From an uncultured Bacilli bacterium (GTDB taxonomy: Bacteria > Bacillota_I > Bacilli_A > RF39 > UBA660): a stretch of 6,994 nt of DNA. This document shows positions 1 to 6,725 of this stretch, in pieces. The DNA lies in NCBI GenBank assembly GCA_910584255.1, contig CAJTXV010000051.1:1-6994 (forward strand), given 5' to 3'. A model generated the notes under the pieces. That model was not told the origin of the DNA and did no database searches. It saw nothing but the letters and a program-made list of their open reading frames with translations. The translations under genes and the position numbers were made by a program. The first letter of the stretch is position 1, and every line of letters starts with the position of its first letter.

Positions 1-51
1 CTATGGTTCGTTCATAAGCCATTGCCACCAGTGACGGTAAACTTTATTCAA
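1..51 (-). CDS. Possible 16-aa Trp-rich peptide (leader-like small ORF)
   Basis: A 16-codon frame starts at TTG (49-51) and ends at TAG (1-3), giving LNKVYRHWWQWLMNEP. An upstream AGGAAAGGAG (61-70) sits 9 nt before the TTG, which is a good ribosome site. The in-frame TGA upstream prevents a longer product. The peptide has three Trp codons within four codons (TGG TGG CAA TGG), reminiscent of leader peptides that control a downstream gene by ribosome stalling, but what follows is outside the window. It lies just after the terminator of the HD-ATPase operon, and the first 40 bases have a higher GC content than the operon, so it may belong to the backbone rather than to the module. No promoter is obvious between it and the terminator. 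I do not recognise it as a known family, and it could be chance. Confidence 0.3.
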   Translation of the reverse strand: MNKVYRHWWQWLMNEP

Positions 52-84
52 TTTTGTCTGCTCCTTTCCTCTGATTTTTCATGT

Positions 85-118
85 AAGAAAAGCACCTAAG
101 ATTTCTCCTAAGTGCTTT
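85..118 (-). terminator. Rho-independent terminator of the operon
   Basis: Read on the minus strand, the arms at 107-118 and 89-100 form a 12-bp stem around a 6-nt loop (101-106). The stem includes two G-U wobbles and is followed by a T-rich run (TTTTCTT, including the end of the stem). The two non-Watson-Crick positions are G-U only in minus-strand RNA and C-A mismatches on the plus strand, so the structure is directional. It lies about 107 nt after the stop of the HD-ATPase gene and is the best candidate for the end of the operon transcript. Confidence 0.8.
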
Positions 119-225
119 GGAAAATATTTAAATATTTTTTCTAAACTTGTATTTCTCACTTTAAATAAACAACTTTGAAAAAGCCCAAAAAACTTGGATT
201 TTGTCTTCGATGTATAAATGATCCA

Positions 226-3219
226 TTAATTAAATACCTGTAACCAATCTCTTAAATCATGTTCTCTCGCTCTATAAGCAATAATATCCCTGTCTTCCAA
301 CACTGTATCCATATACTTTTGCAGTATTTTATTAATATCATTAACCAACTCTTTACATTTAAAAGTATTATTTGTTAGATTTTTTCTCAAATGTCGAATT
401 AAAAAGCTTCTGTTCTCTGCAAAACTTTCTAATTTACATATTCCAATAAGCCACTTAGAAAACCAATGTTGTTTGTTTAATGGATAGTTTTCGTATTTCA
501 ATACTTCTAAATTTTCGTACTCAATCAAAAATAATGGTGGAAGAAAATAATCGCCTAATACATCCATTGTATTTTTTATAAAAACCCTATCCACATTTTC
601 ATTTATCTTTAAAACTATTTCAAAATTACTTTTTAATAAATACCCTACCAATAATGCTCTGAAATTCATCGAATTGCATAACATTATATCCTCTAACAAT
701 TCAACTTCTTCCATATCAGTATTATATAATAATTGTTTTATTTCATTAACACTCAAAAATCCTTTCTCTGTTCTAATAATACTTATTTCATTCCAATTAA
801 AAGGTTGAATAACTTTTTCATATACTTCCTCCTCTAAATAAAGTGATCCCTCTATATTGAGAAAGATATCAGGTTGTTCTAGTGAAAAGAACGCGTCTCT
901 TTTCAAAAAATTATTTCCTACATAATTTTGTATTTCTTTAAAATAAGAATAATTAAGGCAAGCTATAGTTTCTAAATTTAAATATCCCTTTCCACTTCGT
1001 GCAACATCAACTTCAGGTCTAAACTTACCTTCTAACATTATATATCCACTAAAAAATGCTGGAGCAAAAGTATTACTACTTTTATTATCATTTATTGATA
1101 AATGATTTATGCCATTGAAATATACTTTAATTCTATTAATCAGACCTAATAATTGATAATCCAAATTTAATCCAACATTGCTTATATTTTTTTCATATCC
1201 ACCAAACTTTACAATCAAAGAATCTTCATCATAATCCATAGAATAGCTAAAATTATAAGAATTATGTTTTGCTTTTGTATCATAAACTGTTAAAATTTGT
1301 AAGCTTCCGTTTATGCATCCATTTTCATCTGAAAGATTAATTAGTATTGGTAAGGATTCAAAAAATATCTCTTCGTCTTCGCTAAACGACTTTGCATTTC
1401 TATGTATGGCTCTACAAACGTCATTTTTATCTAATTCAACTGTTACATTTTTCATGAGTTGTTTTTGCAAATTTTCATGTTTCACAACAAAACCATTAAT
1501 ATTACAGTGCACTTGCACCGGAGCAACCAATAAATACTTATCAATCGCTTTAATAAATCGATCTATGTCACCATTTATAATTTCTTCATTTAATTTAAAA
1601 TAGATTAGCGTACCACACTCTTTTTCCTTAAATGTTCTTGCCAAACTGATACTATTGCCATTCCAATCAGTTATGTGCTCTTTAATATCATATTTATTGT
1701 TATACTTGCTATTTTCCCGCAATATATATTCATCATCATTTATATTCAGCGTCAGCTGTAGCAAAACATCTGGTTCTTTATAATGCTTAGTTATAACTGT
1801 AATTTTGTCTGTTACTAAAAAAGCTGATAAAAATCCAACTCCAAATCGGCTTATTGGAACAAAATTGATCCCAGAATATTTAAATAAATCTGATTTATAA
1901 AAGGATTTACCTATTTTCAAGAAATAATTTGAAATAATTTCTCGATTCATTCCAACGCCACTATCTTCAATTAAAAAAGAGACATTATTCGTATCATCTT
2001 TCCACACACGAATATTTATAGGTTTGGTATTAAATACTCCTATATATCCCAACTTTTTTAGTTCATTTTCTTTAATTTTTTGATGATATATCGAAGCATC
2101 AATGGCATTCTGTAATAATTCTCTTATAAAAACCATCCTATCCATATATAGGTTCTCACCCATAAACAACTTTATTGCATCATTTTTTTCAATTTCATAT
2201 GCATACTGTCCCACCTCAAACCCTTGTGCTTCAACTTTATTATTTATCATTTGAGGTAATCTTTTATCTCTATATGGAACTGATGTGTTCCGCAACAACT
2301 CTCTGCACAAATCAAGTTCATCTTTAATCCAATCTACCATAGTATTTAATTTGTGATAAACAATTGTTTCAGTCGTTTTTCCTAATAATATCAAAACTCC
2401 ATTACTATCAAAATTAACTCCCTCTGCTCCTCGATGTTTTTTCCATTCATACCAACTATAAATATCATTATTTGTTTCTTCAAATTTTATATCATCCATC
2501 TTATGTAGCGGAGCACGTGTATTATCTAAATCAAATATATCTGCCAATCTTAATATTATTGCACAAAATTTTTCATCTTGTTGTATTATATTATCTAATT
2601 TATCAACTGCTTCTTTTCCCTCATTATGACTTTGACAGATACGTCCTAATCCTAAAAAGCTTTTATGATTGCCATTTTTTTCAATCCATCCAAATTCAGG
2701 TGATTTCTTGTTATAATCGTCTAAAAATAATTTCACACGAATATGATGATAATCCCTGATATATTTCTTTTTTAAATCATCAACATCATAATGAAATTTA
2801 CTATATGAATAATCATCAAACCATTCTTCTTCAGAAACATCTTCATCTTTGCTCAATAAACTCATCCCGATATCATGAAAAAAAGCAGATAAAATCAATA
2901 AAGCAACTTCATAGCTTGACATCATGGATGTGTAGTTACCAGATTCATCCATGCAAACAACCTGCATACTTAATAGCAGCTTTTCCATAATATCAAGAAC
3001 ATTACACGAATGTTGCATCCCATGTATAGTAAATTTAGGTAATACTAATCCGATTGTTTCAATATGTTCTACTGCATAATATAAGGATTGTTTAAGATTC
3101 TCTAAGTTAATGTCCTTATATGGATTTCCTTCCTTATCCAATAAAAAGCCACATAATTTCCACATCCCGCTGCTACATAAGTATTTTTCTAATTTTACTT
3201 TAATATCATTATTCAGCAT
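226..3219 (-). CDS. HD domain - Hsp90-like (GHKL) ATPase protein, predicted conflict-system effector
   Basis: This 997-aa cytoplasmic protein has no signal peptide or membrane segment. Residues ~40-310 form a HD-type phosphohydrolase/nuclease-like domain. Candidate metal ligands are H66 and H70, the H115-D116 pair (FFHDIG), H158/H159, H198, and D227 within RLADIFDLD. Residues ~345-580 form a GHKL/Hsp90-type ATPase. The N-box is FIRELLQNAIDA (364-375) with E367 and N371. The G1 box is IEDSGVGMN (417-425). A lid-like FLKIGKSFYKS follows (433-443), then the G2 box RFGVGFLSAF (458-467) and a GTLIYFKL strand (536-543), as at the end of the Hsp90 nucleotide domain. The rest (~580-997) resembles a middle/C-terminal region, with RPEVDVARSG near where Hsp90-like proteins carry a conserved Arg. 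All visible key residues are present, so the ATPase is probably active. The ATG overlaps the upstream stop (ATGCTGA) and has its own GGAGG. HD plus Hsp90-like fusions are known from predicted conflict systems (recalled as HD-CE). The HD substrate is unknown. Confidence 0.88.
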   Translation of the reverse strand: MLNNDIKVKLEKYLCSSGMWKLCGFLLDKEGNPYKDINLENLKQSLYYAVEHIETIGLVLPKFTIHGMQHSCNVLDIMEKLLLSMQVVCMDESGNYTSMMSSYEVALLILSAFFHDIGMSLLSKDEDVSEEEWFDDYSYSKFHYDVDDLKKKYIRDYHHIRVKLFLDDYNKKSPEFGWIEKNGNHKSFLGLGRICQSHNEGKEAVDKLDNIIQQDEKFCAIILRLADIFDLDNTRAPLHKMDDIKFEETNNDIYSWYEWKKHRGAEGVNFDSNGVLILLGKTTETIVYHKLNTMVDWIKDELDLCRELLRNTSVPYRDKRLPQMINNKVEAQGFEVGQYAYEIEKNDAIKLFMGENLYMDRMVFIRELLQNAIDASIYHQKIKENELKKLGYIGVFNTKPINIRVWKDDTNNVSFLIEDSGVGMNREIISNYFLKIGKSFYKSDLFKYSGINFVPISRFGVGFLSAFLVTDKITVITKHYKEPDVLLQLTLNINDDEYILRENSKYNNKYDIKEHITDWNGNSISLARTFKEKECGTLIYFKLNEEIINGDIDRFIKAIDKYLLVAPVQVHCNINGFVVKHENLQKQLMKNVTVELDKNDVCRAIHRNAKSFSEDEEIFFESLPILINLSDENGCINGSLQILTVYDTKAKHNSYNFSYSMDYDEDSLIVKFGGYEKNISNVGLNLDYQLLGLINRIKVYFNGINHLSINDNKSSNTFAPAFFSGYIMLEGKFRPEVDVARSGKGYLNLETIACLNYSYFKEIQNYVGNNFLKRDAFFSLEQPDIFLNIEGSLYLEEEVYEKVIQPFNWNEISIIRTEKGFLSVNEIKQLLYNTDMEEVELLEDIMLCNSMNFRALLVGYLLKSNFEIVLKINENVDRVFIKNTMDVLGDYFLPPLFLIEYENLEVLKYENYPLNKQHWFSKWLIGICKLESFAENRSFLIRHLRKNLTNNTFKCKELVNDINKILQKYMDTVLEDRDIIAYRAREHDLRDWLQVFN

Positions 3220-3231
3220 AAATTATCCTCC
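3213..3231 (-). promoter_or_regulatory. Overlapping stop/start with ribosome site (translational coupling)
   Basis: The TGA of the SpoVG/PASTA gene (3213-3215) and the ATG of the HD-ATPase gene (3217-3219) share the 7-nt string ATGCTGA. A GGAGG at 3227-3231 lies 7 nt before the ATG, inside the upstream coding sequence. This fixes the start and indicates coupled, probably near-stoichiometric, synthesis of the two large proteins. Confidence 0.85.
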
Positions 3232-6137
3232 ATAAATACATTCTCATATATATTAGAATTCTTATTTGTAAGACTGTCCCATGTATAAAGCAACTTAATA
3301 TATTGAATTTTAAATTCATCTGGTCTTCTCATCATAAACTCTTTATAATGCGTTTCATCTTCAAAAACAAGTATTAAATAAGGAATTATATCATATTTTC
3401 TGTTTATATACATATTGTAGCGAAGCAATTTGTCCCATCCTTCCATTATTTGATCTTCATTTATAAAACGAATTGCTTCAATAAAATAAATATCTGTTCG
3501 TTTTTTTGATATATTGTTTGCATTGACAGCAATATGGACTCTTAACAATTTCTGTAATCCATCATATATAAAACTTTGTATACAATCCACTTCATATTTA
3601 ATTATACAATCATCTTTCAAAATATTATATAACCTTAGAAATGCTTGATTTTCAGCCGCTCTGGTTTTACAATAACGTGCATCTTTACCATAAATAGAAA
3701 ATATGCCATTATATTCCACAAAACTTTTAAATAATATGTAAAGATTTTTATTCGGAAAGAAAAACTGCAATTTTGTTTTAAACATATCATCTCCAACTGT
3801 AAAAGCTCCTATCATTGAAAATGCCTTTAAAAATTTTAAATTCCAATCAATATCAGGTTGAATTAAATCAAAATTCATATTTATCCACCATTTTAAGTGA
3901 ATTGAGTTTGCAATTTTATGTTTTAATATAAATACCAATATCTCTTTTTGCCACTTTATAGATATATATTGATTTATCATAGATTCTGAGCCTACTATTT
4001 TTGTATTATTATTTAATATTATATCTTCATTTTCTCTTAACGCAAATGGTGACTCATAGCTTTTCTTTTGGTATATTTTAACACTTACGTTCTTTCCACT
4101 TAACGTCATCATGCCAGCCCTAGGCCATGTTTCAATTACACAATTATTTCTAATAGTTTCTTGTTTGATATTACTAATCTCATATTTTAGACCTATCTTA
4201 TTGTTCTTTAAAATATCGTGAACATCTTTTATATTCATTCCAATAAAATTAGGCATAATATATTCCTTACGTTTGCCTTGACTAACCACAAGCTGAATAA
4301 TAACATTCTTTGGTAAAATCATCTTATCTTCAACATCTGGTTGCATTGATATTACAATTCCATTTTCTTTATTAAGACTATATGCATACTGTATCGTATA
4401 GGGGAATCCCTTCCTATTTAAATAATCAACTGCCTTTCCAATATTGTGCCCTGTTAAATTTATAATCCATCCAACCGCTAAAATACGCTCTCGATAAACA
4501 GATGCCTCTGTGGGTGAAAATATTTTTCTAATATTTCCTTTATATAATTTTTTTATTTCTCCTTTCTCGCGTATATTTCCAACTACCACCAATTGATTAA
4601 TATTTTTTAATGGATATTTTTTTTGTTTGTCTATGAGAAGTAAGCTTCTATCTAACCATAACGCACTGTAATATGTCTTTTCCCAAATAGTAAGAGTTGG
4701 AAAAATATACATTAGATTTGTTCTAAATAAGTTAAATAATCTATTGGCTATCATTGGATAAATTTTATTCGAATCTTCATCATAATGAATAATAACCGAT
4801 ATTTCCACTCCCAAATAGCTTTCATAATCAAACATCGAATCAAATGTGCATCCGAAGACAAACTTAATACTAGTAAAAAATATATATCCAAAAGGAATTT
4901 CAATTCCGACATATCCATTATTTATCTGTATAATTCTACCTTGCAATATACATTCATGTTCAACAATATAATGCAGATAATCAATTTTAACATTTTCAAT
5001 ACTTAGTAAATGTTCTTTACTCAATGTTTCACCCGTAATTTCAAAATAATAATTACAGTTAACATGCTTAAGAAAGAATTCTTCTGATTTCTCATTATCA
5101 TAAAAAATAAATTTGGAAAATATTTGATTCTTATAATCTACTACTTTATCTGGAATATCCATTAATTTACATTCTATTATCCCAAACTCGCCATTAGTCA
5201 AAACCACTTTATAATAATTATCGTCTATATATCCTACAATTTTTCCACTTATATAATTTCTGTTGTCTTTCCTTATAATTTCATTTATTATATAACCTGA
5301 ATCTCCATAAATTTTTTCCTCAAAAGATTCCGTCATATCTGTTACAATATAATTTTTATCTATAAACTTTGATTCCTTTGATATTATAGGTTTCTCTCCG
5401 TATTCATAACTAAAATCAATGATTTTTTGAAGATGTAGCGATTTATTTTTACCTTCCAAAATCGTCGCATTTAATTCATTCTTATTTTTGTTGGACAATA
5501 ACCTGTAACTACCTAATAATATTTCTTCTAATTTGCTTCTAAATTCTCTGTTAACTGGATGAATAATATCTTTTCTAGTATGTACTTTTGTTTCATACTG
5601 TGGCATTATCAACTTGTATTCATTAGTATACTTATCAAGTATAATTTTCAAATTAGAAATCGCAAAAGAATAGTCAATTATAAAAGATGCTATCGCACAC
5701 AAACTAGCCGCAGAATCAACAGTATGAATACGGAACGAAGTTATAGAAAAAATTGTTTCGTTCTCACCTACATTAGTTATCTCATCATTTTTTTCTTTGA
5801 AATCTGCTAAAGATTGCTGCCATATGCAAGTATCCCAACACTCTTTTTTCAAAACCATTTCAATTAATTTATTTGGGGTTTTATTTGTATATTCATAAAA
5901 TTCTATAAGAAGAGTCTCTATCATTTCTCTTGATTCTCTATTTATAGGGAAAAAAATATCCTGACACTTCCCACTACTTTTTACAATATTTGGCATTGAT
6001 AAAAAAAGTTTATCTCTCTGATTATCATAAATCACATTTATTCTATCTACAAACAAAACTCCATCTACCACTAGCGATATACTGGCTTTAAATTTGCTCT
6101 TGCATATTTTTCTAACTTTGACAGAAGTAATTTTCAC
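3213..6137 (-). CDS. Tandem SpoVG - S1/OB-like - PASTA multidomain protein
   Basis: This 974-aa protein starts at GTG and has no signal peptide or membrane helix. Residues 1-88 and ~127-217 are two SpoVG domains. Each carries the family hallmark of a Met-Pro strand end, then D-I-x-x-P-[IV]-N, then an Arg-bearing helix (MP48-49, DIFFPINRESR 60-70; MP178-179, DIIHPVNREFR 190-200). SpoVG proteins bind DNA/RNA and are normally about 90-100 aa stand-alone regulators. Residues ~295-345 and ~394-467 read as S1/OB-like barrels (e.g. LQGRIIQINNGYVGIEIPFG). Residues ~553-620 and ~627-690 are PASTA repeats (second: IMPNFIGMNIKDVHDIL, then VIETWPRAG and SVKIYQ). Residues ~723-795 look winged-helix-like. 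Residues ~795-955 recall replication-relaxation/PD-(D/E)XK-like folds (TDIYFIEAIR 881-890), but no full catalytic set is visible. It is coupled to the HD-ATPase gene by overlap and is probably its sensor or partner. The function is inferred only. Confidence 0.85.
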   Translation of the reverse strand: MKITSVKVRKICKSKFKASISLVVDGVLFVDRINVIYDNQRDKLFLSMPNIVKSSGKCQDIFFPINRESREMIETLLIEFYEYTNKTPNKLIEMVLKKECWDTCIWQQSLADFKEKNDEITNVGENETIFSITSFRIHTVDSAASLCAIASFIIDYSFAISNLKIILDKYTNEYKLIMPQYETKVHTRKDIIHPVNREFRSKLEEILLGSYRLLSNKNKNELNATILEGKNKSLHLQKIIDFSYEYGEKPIISKESKFIDKNYIVTDMTESFEEKIYGDSGYIINEIIRKDNRNYISGKIVGYIDDNYYKVVLTNGEFGIIECKLMDIPDKVVDYKNQIFSKFIFYDNEKSEEFFLKHVNCNYYFEITGETLSKEHLLSIENVKIDYLHYIVEHECILQGRIIQINNGYVGIEIPFGYIFFTSIKFVFGCTFDSMFDYESYLGVEISVIIHYDEDSNKIYPMIANRLFNLFRTNLMYIFPTLTIWEKTYYSALWLDRSLLLIDKQKKYPLKNINQLVVVGNIREKGEIKKLYKGNIRKIFSPTEASVYRERILAVGWIINLTGHNIGKAVDYLNRKGFPYTIQYAYSLNKENGIVISMQPDVEDKMILPKNVIIQLVVSQGKRKEYIMPNFIGMNIKDVHDILKNNKIGLKYEISNIKQETIRNNCVIETWPRAGMMTLSGKNVSVKIYQKKSYESPFALRENEDIILNNNTKIVGSESMINQYISIKWQKEILVFILKHKIANSIHLKWWINMNFDLIQPDIDWNLKFLKAFSMIGAFTVGDDMFKTKLQFFFPNKNLYILFKSFVEYNGIFSIYGKDARYCKTRAAENQAFLRLYNILKDDCIIKYEVDCIQSFIYDGLQKLLRVHIAVNANNISKKRTDIYFIEAIRFINEDQIMEGWDKLLRYNMYINRKYDIIPYLILVFEDETHYKEFMMRRPDEFKIQYIKLLYTWDSLTNKNSNIYENVFMEDNLC

Positions 6138-6150
6138 AAATTTTCCTCCT
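6135..6150 (-). promoter_or_regulatory. Ribosome site that selects the GTG start of the SpoVG/PASTA gene
   Basis: AGGAGG (6145-6150) precedes GTG (6135-6137) by 7 nt. The SpoVG motif begins immediately at this codon (initiator, then KITSVKVRK, matching the start of SpoVG proteins), so the non-ATG start is well supported. Confidence 0.88.
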
Positions 6151-6157
6151 TATGTAA

Positions 6158-6189
6158 TTGCTATTCACATTATTTCTTTTCCATAGCAA
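6158..6189. repeat. 7-bp inverted repeat between the repressor gene and the SpoVG/PASTA gene
   Basis: TTGCTAT (6158-6164) and ATAGCAA (6183-6189) are perfect inverted arms separated by 18 nt. They lie in the 55-nt gap after the repressor stop and just upstream of the next ribosome site. The site could be an mRNA hairpin that sets relative expression within the operon, or an operator. There is no T-tract, so it is not a terminator. It differs from the palindrome at the main promoter. Confidence 0.35.
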
Positions 6190-6192
6190 AGT

Positions 6193-6417
6193 TTATTTAT
6201 TTCCTATGCTAATTCTTATTCCATCTGGTAATACAAAACTCTGTTCAAATGTGACTTCAAGTGCGTCTGCAATAGAAATCAACTCATCTAAACTAACTGT
6301 CTCTCGCCTCATTTTTTTATTAAAATTCTGTGGTGTCTGTCCTATACGCCTACAAAGTTCCGCAAGGCTAATATTCTGTTTATCACACAACTCTCTTATC
6401 ATATCTGATGTTGTCAT
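6193..6417 (-). CDS. XRE-family HTH repressor, 74 aa
   Basis: This small cytoplasmic DNA-binding protein consists of little more than a five-helix Cro/CI-type HTH. Helix 1 is around DMIRELCDKQ and helix 2 SLAELCRRIG. The recognition helix is around TPQNFNKKMRR, and helix 4 is SLDELISIADALEV. A short C-terminal beta-like tail (FVLPDGIRISIGNK) follows, possibly for dimerisation. The ATG at 6415-6417 is chosen because GGAGG (6423-6427) lies 5 nt upstream. A frame extension to 6471 would place the start on the -35 element and has no ribosome site. It is the first gene after the promoter at 6443-6471 and lies 55 nt before the SpoVG/PASTA gene, so it probably represses its own operon through the palindrome at 6449-6460. 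That role is inferred from position. Confidence 0.88.
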   Translation of the reverse strand: MTTSDMIRELCDKQNISLAELCRRIGQTPQNFNKKMRRETVSLDELISIADALEVTFEQSFVLPDGIRISIGNK

Positions 6418-6422
6418 AATTG

Positions 6423-6427
6423 CCTCC
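6423..6427 (-). promoter_or_regulatory. Ribosome site fixing the start of the XRE repressor
   Basis: GGAGG on the minus strand lies 5 nt before ATG (6415-6417). It supports the 74-aa product over a longer in-frame reading. Confidence 0.85.
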
Positions 6428-6442
6428 ACTAATATAGTTTTA

Positions 6443-6471
6443 ATTATAAACCATATGGTTGATATATGCAA
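6443..6471 (-). promoter_or_regulatory. Sigma-70/SigA-type promoter of the operon
   Basis: On the minus strand, TTGCAT (6466-6471) and a perfect TATAAT (6443-6448) are separated by 17 nt. Transcription should start near 6435, giving a leader of about 18 nt to the repressor ATG. A second TTGCAT lies just upstream (6473-6478), so the -35 hexamer is part of a short direct repeat. No comparably good promoter was seen between the repressor and the two large genes, which supports a three-gene operon. Confidence 0.8.
6449..6460. promoter_or_regulatory. Perfect 12-bp palindrome, candidate XRE operator
   Basis: AACCATATGGTT is a perfect dyad filling the promoter spacer directly against the -10 box. 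A dimeric HTH repressor bound here would block RNA polymerase. Its position immediately upstream of the XRE gene suggests autoregulation of the whole operon. The site was found by reading; binding is inferred. Confidence 0.65.
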
Positions 6472-6513
6472 GATGCAACTTTAACAATCAAGTCTACTAC
6501 ACTAATTATTTAC

Positions 6514-6531
6514 TTTCCTTTTATTAGGAAA
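6514..6531. repeat. Small perfect stem-loop
   Basis: TTTCCT (6514-6519) and AGGAAA (6526-6531) form a 6-bp stem with a 6-nt loop. Neither strand has a following T-tract, so it is not a typical terminator. It lies about 45 nt upstream of the operon's -35 box and could be a protein-binding site. Confidence 0.4.
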
Positions 6532-6553
6532 TCACCTAGCCAGAAAGAAAACA

Positions 6554-6656
6554 TGGTGTTAGTCAATAACTGTGTTGAATGTTGCATTTTAACTATGTTG
6601 AAATACCAAATTTACTAAATCTACAAACTGTACCAACACACTTTTGACCAACACCA
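6554..6656 (-). repeat. Nested imperfect inverted repeat / long hairpin
   Basis: The outer arms at 6554-6566 (TGGTGTTAGTCAA) and 6644-6656 (TTGACCAACACCA) match at 12 of 13 positions. The odd pair is a G-U wobble in minus-strand RNA. A second 7-bp pair (6571-6577 with 6634-6640) lies immediately inside, and a possible 6-bp apical stem (6584-6589 with 6601-6606, one G-U) lies near the top. On the minus strand the outer arm is followed by TGTTTTCTTTC, so it could help terminate transcription from the HTH gene at 6726. Alternatively it is a small MITE-like remnant, but no target duplication was seen. Confidence 0.55.
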
Positions 6657-6725
6657 GAATTTTTTTATAACAGCTGTAAAATACAAAACCGTATCTTGCA
6701 GCCTGTTTCCTGTTACTCTCCGGCA

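Larger units (their letters stand above)
6472..6725. other. AT-rich intergenic region upstream of the operon promoter
   Basis: This stretch between the promoter and the partial HTH gene has no convincing coding frame on either strand and no tRNA-like cloverleaf that I can find. It contains a 6-bp stem-loop (6514-6531), a nested inverted repeat (6554-6656), a short palindrome ACAGCTGT near 6671, and a CCTGTT direct repeat near 6703-6715. Composition changes from AT-rich to about 55% GC near 6700-6725, marking a likely junction between module and backbone. Confidence 0.5.

Noticed and set aside
121..138. 18-bp palindrome of only A and T
   Set aside because: In sequence this AT-rich, a run of A/T palindromy is expected by chance and cannot form a useful loop.
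178..198. Short TCCAA/TTGGG hairpin followed by CTTTTTC on the minus strand just after the HD-ATPase stop
   Set aside because: The stem has only 5 bp, is AT-rich and includes a G-U; the 12-bp hairpin at 89-118 is a far better terminator.
1313..1603. Plus-strand frames of 60-100 codons inside the two large genes
   Set aside because: They are antisense to well-supported domains and lack good ribosome sites or recognisable motifs.
6418..6471. Longer 92-aa reading of the XRE repressor
   Set aside because: The earlier ATG overlaps the -35 box and lies upstream of the predicted transcript start with no ribosome site.
6158..6484. 108-aa plus-strand frame opposite the XRE gene
   Set aside because: It is antisense to a clear HTH gene that has its own promoter and ribosome site, and the translation shows no family features.
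6668..6716. ACAGCTGT palindrome and CCTGTT direct repeat as a possible attachment site
   Set aside because: They are too short and have no matching copy at the left end of the module, so there is no support for an att site.
6471..6725. CRISPR array or tRNA in the intergenic region
   Set aside because: There is no regularly spaced repeat and no cloverleaf-like set of stems.
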